Below are positions 5,664 to 9,742 of a DNA stretch of 9,742 bases, in pieces. Position 1 is the first letter of the stretch. Every line of letters starts with the position of its first letter. The notes under the pieces were generated by a model. The model ran no database searches and was not told the origin of the DNA. It worked only from the letters and a program-made list of their open reading frames with translations. Source of the DNA: Chloroflexota bacterium. Its GTDB lineage: Bacteria; Chloroflexota; Limnocylindria; Limnocylindrales; CSP1-4. Location: NCBI GenBank assembly GCA_025355255.1, contig JANYAA010000439.1, positions 1 to 9,742 on the forward strand. The letters run 5' to 3'. The position numbers were made by a program, and so were the translations under genes.

Positions 5664-6067
5664 GATACCAGCCGGGGGTTTGCGTTCCGTTTACAGCCCT
5701 CTTGCGGCCCCCCGGGAACCTCAGCAGGCCGGGCCCGGACTGGCCGTCACGAATTTCAGGCTGCCCCGGCCCCAGCCCCGCCTAGACTTGTGTTTCGAGA
5801 CTGGCAGTCAGGCTATCCCGGCTGGCGAGCCTCTCGGCCAAGGCCTCAGCGTGGATGGCGAGACTCCCAGTCCCGCAGACCCGGTTTCGGCGGCAACAAC
5901 TGGCATCAAGCGTGACGGGCAGTCCCGAAACGGCGGTGAGCAGCGTCATTGTTGCCGCCCAGCCGAGAATCCGTGACTACGAGTCCGGCTGGGCTTGGAA
6001 AGGGTGCAGGCGCGCAGCGTGCGACGTTGCGCCACGCGACCGGCGATAACGCGTCATCCTGCGCGGC
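5664..6067. other. 404-base divergent intergenic region, no convincing gene, rich in inverted repeats
   Basis: It separates lipB (minus) from the flavin oxidoreductase (plus). Composition between about 5785 and 5960 looks less GC-rich than the flanking genes. No ORF here shows recognisable protein features. A TAGACT (5783-5788, plus), like that ahead of pyrR, could be a -10 box but lacks a good -35. The region contains several strong inverted repeats, listed separately, so it is a candidate for a cis-acting leader RNA or a small RNA. I recognise no known riboswitch consensus (TPP, FMN, cobalamin, SAM). Confidence 0.5.
5780..5994 (+). promoter_or_regulatory. candidate structured leader RNA with mutually exclusive hairpins
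   Basis: Pairings read directly on the plus strand are: P1, GCCT-(A)-GACT 5780-5788 with AGTCAGGC 5806-5813; P2, TGGCGAG 5823-5829 with CTCG-(G)-CCA 5833-5840; A, GTTTCGG 5884-5890 with CCGAAAC 5925-5931; B, GGCGGCAACAA 5889-5899 with TTGTTGCCGCC 5949-5959 (11 perfect pairs); C, GCCCAGCCG 5957-5965 with CGGCTGGGC 5986-5994 (9 perfect pairs). B shares bases with both A and C, so A plus C and B are alternative states, as in attenuators and riboswitches. Near-repeats GAGACTGGCAGTC (5797-5809) and GAGACTCCCAGTC (5860-5872) lie in the same region. The strand is assumed from the oxidoreductase that starts 74 bases downstream; on the minus strand it would lie upstream of lipB. Function is inference. 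Confidence 0.4.
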
Positions 6068-6074
6068 ATGACGC
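6051..6074 (+). promoter_or_regulatory. inverted repeat spanning the start codon of the flavin oxidoreductase gene
   Basis: GCGTCAT (6051-6057) and ATGACGC (6068-6074) are perfect 7-base complements 10 bases apart, and the second arm begins with the ATG start codon. In RNA the start codon would be paired. As DNA it could be an operator; its half-site GCGTCA/TGACGC is the same as in the inverted repeat at 3809-3822. No Shine-Dalgarno is visible ahead of this ATG. Confidence 0.4.
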
Positions 6075-8065
6075 AGCGCTTCCCCAACCTGTTCTCGCCG
6101 CTGACCATCGGCGGCGTCACCATCAAGAACCGGATCATGTCGTCCGGCCACGACACCGTGATGGCGGAGCGTGGGCTCATCGGCGACCAGCTGCTGGCGT
6201 ACCAGGAGGCGCGCGCCCGGGGCGGCGTCGGGCTCATCGTGACGCAGGCATCGGGCGTCCACCCCACCGCGCGTTACACGCCAACCGAGCTGACGATCGA
6301 CAGCGACGAGGCGATCCCCGGCTATCGGCGCCTCGCGGACATGGCGCACGCCAACGGCACGGCGATCTTCGGCCAGCTCTTCCACGGCGGCCGCGAGATC
6401 GTCATGACCGAGGACGGCACGCTGGCCGTGGCGTGGTCAGCAAGCTCGGTCCCGGCCGAGCGCTACCACGTGTTTCCGCGGGCGATGCCAGAGCCGCTGA
6501 TCTTGGAGATCATCGCAAGCTTCGGCGCGGCGGCCAGGCGCCTGGTGGACGCCGGGCTGGACGGCTGCGAAATCCTGGCCGGGTGGGGCTACCTGCCCGC
6601 GCAGTTCCTGAGCTCCAAGACGAACCTGCGCGATGACGCCTGGGGCGGCGACGCCACCCGTCGGCAGCGGTTCATCCGCGAGGTGCTGGCAGCGTGCCGA
6701 GCGGCCGTGCCCGAGGGCTTCGTCGTGGGCGTGCGGATCTCCATCGGCGAGGCTGCGCCCGACGGCGTCACGGAGGAAGAGGCGCTCGCCGCGATTGCGG
6801 CCTACGACGCCGACAACCTGTTCGACTACGTGAGCGTGGTGAAGGGCACGTCCGGGACACTGTCGGGCTCGGGCCACATCGTCCCGCCGTCGCCGGTGGT
6901 GTCGGGGTATATCGCGCCGCTCGCCGCGCGCGTCAAGAAGATCACGGCCAAGCCCGTGTTCCTCGCCGGGCGTATCAACCAGCCGCAGGACGCCGAGAAC
7001 ATCTTGGCCCGCGGCGAGGCCGACATGTGCATCATGACCCGGGCCCTCATTACGGACCCGGAGATGCCCGCAAAGGCGGCCGAGGGGCGGCTGGACGACA
7101 TTCGCGCCTGCGTTGGCTGCAACCAGGCCTGCATCGGCCATTTCCACGCGGGCTACCCCATCTCGTGCATCCAGTTCCCCGAGACCGGGCGCGAGCGCCT
7201 CTTCCCTCGCATAGGCGCGGCCGGCCACCAGCGGCACGCAGCGGCTGCGACCTCGAAGCGAGTCCTGGTCATCGGCGGTGGTCCGGCCGGACTCAAAGCG
7301 GCCGCGATTGCCGCGGAGCGCGGCCACCGGGTAACCCTGGTTGAAGCGGATCGGCGGCTAGGGGGCCAGGTGCGGCTGGCGCAGCTGGTGCCCGGGCGGG
7401 AGGAGATCGGCGGCGTCATCGGCAACCTGGAGCGTGAGGCGCGCCAGGCTGGCGTCGAGATCGTCATGGGCGTGCAGGCCGACGCAGCGTACGTGCGCGC
7501 GGCGGGCGCCGAGGTGGTGATCGTCGCCACGGGCGCCACGCCGTACAGGCCCCCGCTGGAGCTGATGGGCGAGCCCACGATCCTGCAGGCGTGGGACGTG
7601 CTGCGGACGCCCGGGATGGTGCCTGCGGGCGGCGTGGTGGTCGCCGATTTCCGCTCCGACTGGACGGGTCTTGGCCTCGCGACGATGCTGGCCGGCCGCG
7701 GCCACCGCGTGACGCTGGCGGTCAACGGCACGATGGCCGGGCAGCTCTGCCAGCAGTACGTGCGCGACATGATGACCGCCACCGCGCGGCGCGCCCGCGT
7801 GACGATCCTCACGACGATGCGCGTGTTTGGCGCGGACGCGTCGGCTGTGTTCCTGCAGGACGCGCTCACGGACGAGGCGGTGGTGATCGAGGACGCCACG
7901 CTCGTGCTGGCGTATGGGCACCAGCCGGCCGATGCCCTGCTGGCCGAGCTTGAGTTCGATGCCGCGGACGGCGGGTACCAGGTGCTGGCCGCGGGCGATG
8001 TCCTCTCGCCGCGCACGATCGAGGAAGCGGTGCTCGACGGGCTCCGGGCGGCCTACACGATCTAG
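6068..8065 (+). CDS. Old Yellow Enzyme/2,4-dienoyl-CoA reductase-family FMN, 4Fe-4S, FAD oxidoreductase
   Basis: A 665-residue protein with the FadH/trimethylamine-dehydrogenase layout. Residues 1-340 form an OYE TIM barrel for FMN: N-L-F-S-P-L-T-I-G, G-Q-L-F-H106-G-G-R, and A-G-W-G-Y175-L-P-A-Q-F-L-S, where Tyr175 aligns with the catalytic Tyr of FadH. C348-x2-C351-x3-C355-x11-C367 binds the 4Fe-4S cluster. R-V-L-V-I-G-G-G-P-A-G (398-408) starts the FAD domain, closed by A-G-D-V near 642-645. The second dinucleotide site reads V-V-V-A-D-F-R-S-D-W-T-G-L-G (523-536), not G-x-G-x-x-G, as in amine-dehydrogenase relatives that no longer use NAD(P)H there. Mycofactocin-associated OYE/FadH oxidoreductases share this layout, but no mycofactocin genes are seen. 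Substrate unknown. Start ATG 6068 lacks a Shine-Dalgarno and sits in an inverted repeat. Confidence 0.88.
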   Translation: MTQRFPNLFSPLTIGGVTIKNRIMSSGHDTVMAERGLIGDQLLAYQEARARGGVGLIVTQASGVHPTARYTPTELTIDSDEAIPGYRRLADMAHANGTAIFGQLFHGGREIVMTEDGTLAVAWSASSVPAERYHVFPRAMPEPLILEIIASFGAAARRLVDAGLDGCEILAGWGYLPAQFLSSKTNLRDDAWGGDATRRQRFIREVLAACRAAVPEGFVVGVRISIGEAAPDGVTEEEALAAIAAYDADNLFDYVSVVKGTSGTLSGSGHIVPPSPVVSGYIAPLAARVKKITAKPVFLAGRINQPQDAENILARGEADMCIMTRALITDPEMPAKAAEGRLDDIRACVGCNQACIGHFHAGYPISCIQFPETGRERLFPRIGAAGHQRHAAAATSKRVLVIGGGPAGLKAAAIAAERGHRVTLVEADRRLGGQVRLAQLVPGREEIGGVIGNLEREARQAGVEIVMGVQADAAYVRAAGAEVVIVATGATPYRPPLELMGEPTILQAWDVLRTPGMVPAGGVVVADFRSDWTGLGLATMLAGRGHRVTLAVNGTMAGQLCQQYVRDMMTATARRARVTILTTMRVFGADASAVFLQDALTDEAVVIEDATLVLAYGHQPADALLAELEFDAADGGYQVLAAGDVLSPRTIEEAVLDGLRAAYTI

Positions 8066-8259
8066 GCTGGTACGCTGGCCGCAACCCGAGGGTCCCAGCC
8101 AGGATCCCCGGGCGAGGGCCCGGAGGTGTTGGAACCACTTCCGGGTCCGCTTCTTGTCCGGGGTGCCACGCGCCTTGGCGCTGCGTGAACAAATCCCGGA
8201 ATGCAGCCGCGAATTGGGGTCCTAGACGACGATCTGTTGTCGCCTTGCCAACAAGAGGC
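8066..8259 (+). other. hairpin-rich intergenic stretch between the oxidoreductase stop and its terminator
   Basis: Reads of the plus strand give CCGGGC-GAGG-GCCCGG (8108-8123, 6 pairs and a 4-base loop), GGAA-CCAC-TTCC (8131-8142) and GCGC-CTTG-GCGC (8170-8181, flanked by CAC and GTG). Together with the terminator hairpin downstream this could be a long 3' UTR or a separate small RNA of about 200 bases. Frames through it show no recognisable protein, and I saw no tRNA features. Confidence 0.35.
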
Positions 8260-8297
8260 GCCGGATTGGCCGATACGGGATCGGGAATCCGGCTTTT
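8260..8297 (+). terminator. intrinsic terminator downstream of the flavin oxidoreductase gene
   Basis: GCCGGATT (8260-8267) pairs perfectly with AATCCGGC (8286-8293), enclosing a second stem CCGAT (8270-8274) with ATCGG (8280-8284) around a 5-base loop. TTTTG follows at 8294-8298. On the minus strand the downstream bases lack a T-run, so it works on the plus strand. It lies about 195 bases after the oxidoreductase stop. Confidence 0.7.
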
Positions 8298-8299
8298 GT

Positions 8300-8330
8300 G
8301 GCGTGGCGCCAACGGCGGCGGCCACGCGCC
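8300..8330 (-). terminator. possible T-less terminator hairpin after the aldehyde dehydrogenase gene
   Basis: On the minus strand GCGTGGC (8327-8321) pairs with GCCACGC (8307-8301), a 7-base-pair stem with a 13-base loop, starting about 15 bases after the aldehyde dehydrogenase stop. An A-run rather than a U-run follows, so it could only be a Rho-type or non-canonical stop, or simply a barrier between convergent genes. Confidence 0.25.
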
Positions 8331-8341
8331 TTGGAGCGGCG

Positions 8342-9742
8342 TCAGCCGCGGAGGGCGTGCCAGAAGATCGGCACCAGACGGTCCGGCCGGCGGTCCACCT
8401 CGTAGCGGATGAGGTGGGGCACGAGGCGGTGCGCCGTAGTGTGGTCGGTGAACCACATCGGGTGTGGCCAGGCTCGGAACGGTGAACGCACCACGGACTT
8501 CTGGACGCACTCAAACATCAGCGGGTTGTGCACAAAGCCCGTGCCCGAGCCGATGTCGTTGCGCGGGTGCCCCGGGTGCGCGCCCCACGGCGTGATGCCC
8601 AGGCCATACCCGATGGCGCTCCAATGGTTGAGTGCCACCGTTCCGTAGCGCAGGTTGTCGATGGCGCGCTCGAGGGCGGGCCCCACCTGAGGATCGCGGG
8701 CAGTCGCCGGGTCCACGATGACCGTGGCGTTGAGCGTTCCCCAGAGGCGCTCGTTGACAAACGCCGTTGCCTTGTCGAGGAATGTGGCGGCATCGGCTGC
8801 GTCAATCAGGGTCTCCGCGGTGACGGAGCAGAACGCCTCCACCCGATACGCGGGATCGCCCACGGCGTCGGGCGAGAGACCGCTGATGAGCATCCACGGC
8901 AGCTCGCCCCTGCCGGGAAAGCCAAACGTCTCGGCCTGGGGGTAGGCCGTCTGGAACGCCGCGAACCGCTCCGCTGCGCCCGGGTAGAACGCCAGGCGCG
9001 GCCGCAGCGCCGTGAGGCGGGCGCGGACGCGATCCATGAGCGCCCCACGCTGCGGCCAGTCGCGGGCCAGCACGATCACGCGTGATGTCGTGCAGTTGAA
9101 CCCCGCGTTGTTCGCGAGCATCGTGACGATGTTCTCGGCGTGGTAGTCGAGATCCGTGGCGGACCAGCGGCCGGGCACCACGATGATGGGCGTGAGGTTG
9201 CCCAGCTCAGCGGTGAACGGCTTGTCCAGCAAGGGCTCGTCGCGGCGCTTGCGCTCGGCGCCTTCAGGGCCGCCGCCAAACACGATCGCGTCGTAGGTGC
9301 GGTCCGCGCCGGTCACGTGGAGCGTGTCCACGCCCGGGTGGTAGGCAAGGTGGGCGCCCTCAACGGCGTCCCCGTTCACCACGCGCAACAGCCCCGCGCG
9401 GATCAGCGGCGCCAGGGCGGCCGACTGGACCTCGGTGAGGTGCGCCATGACCGGGTGCATCTTGAGCACCACGACCTGCAGCTCGACAAACACCTTGTGG
9501 ACGACGTCGAGCGGGCCGATGGAGCTGGCGTTGCCGGCACCCAGCACGAGGCAGACACGGCCGGGCGGCGGCGTCCGGTAGTTGACAGCCATCGTGTCGG
9601 CGAGCGTTTCGGCGGTGACGGTCTCGTCCATCCACACGTCGGCGGTGGTGCCGATGTACATCAGGCGGTCCGGGATGTCGGAGGGCATGACGCGGGCGGC
9701 CACGCGTCCGTTCGGAAGCGTCCGGATGCCGCCGGGGATGCG
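8342..9742 (-). CDS. aldehyde dehydrogenase family protein (N-terminus beyond window)
   Basis: The frame is open to the window edge, so 466 C-terminal residues are visible; a GTG at 9703 and the ATG at 9688 are internal, since the residues before them (G-G-I-R-T-L-P-N-G-R) read as normal coding sequence. ALDH landmarks, numbered from the first visible residue, are G-A-G-N-A-S (about 68-73), V-V-L-K-M-H-P (Lys about 94, cofactor loop), E-L-G-N near 179 (general-base Glu) and N-N-A-G-F-N-C with catalytic Cys about 217 (codon 9094-9092). ALDHs oxidise aldehydes to acids or acyl-CoA with NAD(P)+. The context around the Glu and Cys is divergent: E-L-G-N for E-L-G-G, G-F-N-C for G-Q-x-C, and no clear E-I-F-G-P (E-A-F-C-S-V near the same place). 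It may belong to a specialised subfamily. It is convergent with the flavin oxidoreductase; its promoter lies outside the window. Confidence 0.85.
   Translation of the reverse strand, partial: RIPGGIRTLPNGRVAARVMPSDIPDRLMYIGTTADVWMDETVTAETLADTMAVNYRTPPPGRVCLVLGAGNASSIGPLDVVHKVFVELQVVVLKMHPVMAHLTEVQSAALAPLIRAGLLRVVNGDAVEGAHLAYHPGVDTLHVTGADRTYDAIVFGGGPEGAERKRRDEPLLDKPFTAELGNLTPIIVVPGRWSATDLDYHAENIVTMLANNAGFNCTTSRVIVLARDWPQRGALMDRVRARLTALRPRLAFYPGAAERFAAFQTAYPQAETFGFPGRGELPWMLISGLSPDAVGDPAYRVEAFCSVTAETLIDAADAATFLDKATAFVNERLWGTLNATVIVDPATARDPQVGPALERAIDNLRYGTVALNHWSAIGYGLGITPWGAHPGHPRNDIGSGTGFVHNPLMFECVQKSVVRSPFRAWPHPMWFTDHTTAHRLVPHLIRYEVDRRPDRLVPIFWHALRG

Larger units (their letters stand above)
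8165..8334. repeat. 14-base exact direct repeats flanking the terminator
   Basis: GCCACGCGCCTTGG occurs at 8165-8178 and again at 8321-8334, 156 bases apart. Similarity continues for ten more bases with three mismatches (21 of 24 overall). No ORF or terminal inverted repeat lies between that would mark an insertion sequence; the interval holds the intrinsic terminator. Confidence 0.6.

Noticed and set aside
5783..5950. Minus-strand ORF of 55 codons (ATG at 5950, TAG at 5783) inside the lipB-oxidoreductase gap.
   Set aside because: No recognisable domain and no good Shine-Dalgarno; it coincides with the hairpin arms, whose symmetry explains the open frame. Chance ORFs of this length are common at this GC content.
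5780..5994. A known riboswitch (FMN, cobalamin, TPP or SAM) ahead of the flavin oxidoreductase.
   Set aside because: The conserved cores I would expect for these classes are not present; the structure is reported only as an unclassified candidate.
8090..8230. Possible transposase remnant in the gap after the oxidoreductase.
   Set aside because: Translations in both strands gave no recognisable transposase motif and no terminal inverted repeats; only the 14-base direct repeats remain.
7866..8510. Minus-strand frame of about 214 codons across the end of the oxidoreductase, the gap and the end of the ALDH gene.
   Set aside because: It overlaps two well-supported genes in other frames and shows Pro/Arg-rich composition typical of GC-rich shadow frames.

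Overview
The window is very GC-rich (around 70% by eye) bacterial chromosome with tightly packed genes, ATGA start/stop overlaps and several genes that lack a clear Shine-Dalgarno. The gene types suggest a high-GC bacterium of the Chloroflexota or Actinomycetota kind: an ECF sigma/anti-sigma pair with a huge Pro/Ser/Thr/Ala-rich extracytoplasmic part, PyrR with actinobacterial-style RNA sites, and GalT-like plus LipB. This is inference; no rRNA or other phylogenetic marker is present.

Layout. (1) 1-173, minus: the start of pyrR, cut by the window edge. Its leader (about 174-272) carries two tandem copies of a PyrR-binding-loop-like motif abutting a strong ribosome binding site, plus a possible 8-codon Arg-rich leader ORF whose stop overlaps the pyrR ATG. 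(2) 314-874, minus: a secreted double-psi beta-barrel (RlpA-like) protein. (3) 929-3076 and 3073-3720, minus: a membrane-bound zinc-finger anti-sigma factor and its ECF sigma factor, translationally coupled by a 4-base overlap. (4) 3871-4875 and 4872-5663, minus: a GalT-family protein with an altered catalytic motif, coupled by a 4-base overlap to lipB (octanoyltransferase). (5) 5664-6067: a 404-base gap holding a chain of inverted repeats, two of which exclude a third, and a further inverted repeat over the next start codon. (6) 6068-8065, plus: a 665-residue Old-Yellow-Enzyme/4Fe-4S/FAD oxidoreductase. (7) 8066-8341: a hairpin-rich gap ending in a convincing intrinsic terminator. (8) 8342-9742, minus, convergent: an aldehyde dehydrogenase family protein, 5'-truncated by the window edge.

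How they work together. The sigma/anti-sigma pair forms one regulatory unit for an envelope or extracytoplasmic signal, and the DPBB gene 54 bases downstream may belong to the same transcript. LipB starts protein lipoylation; its coupling to a GalT relative whose catalytic histidine is replaced is unexplained. The flavin oxidoreductase and the aldehyde dehydrogenase are convergent neighbours that could share an oxidation pathway, but nothing in the window names a substrate. The most novel-looking material is non-coding: the pyrR leader, the structured leader before the oxidoreductase and the hairpin-rich 3' region after it. I saw no CRISPR array, tRNA, rRNA or intact mobile element.
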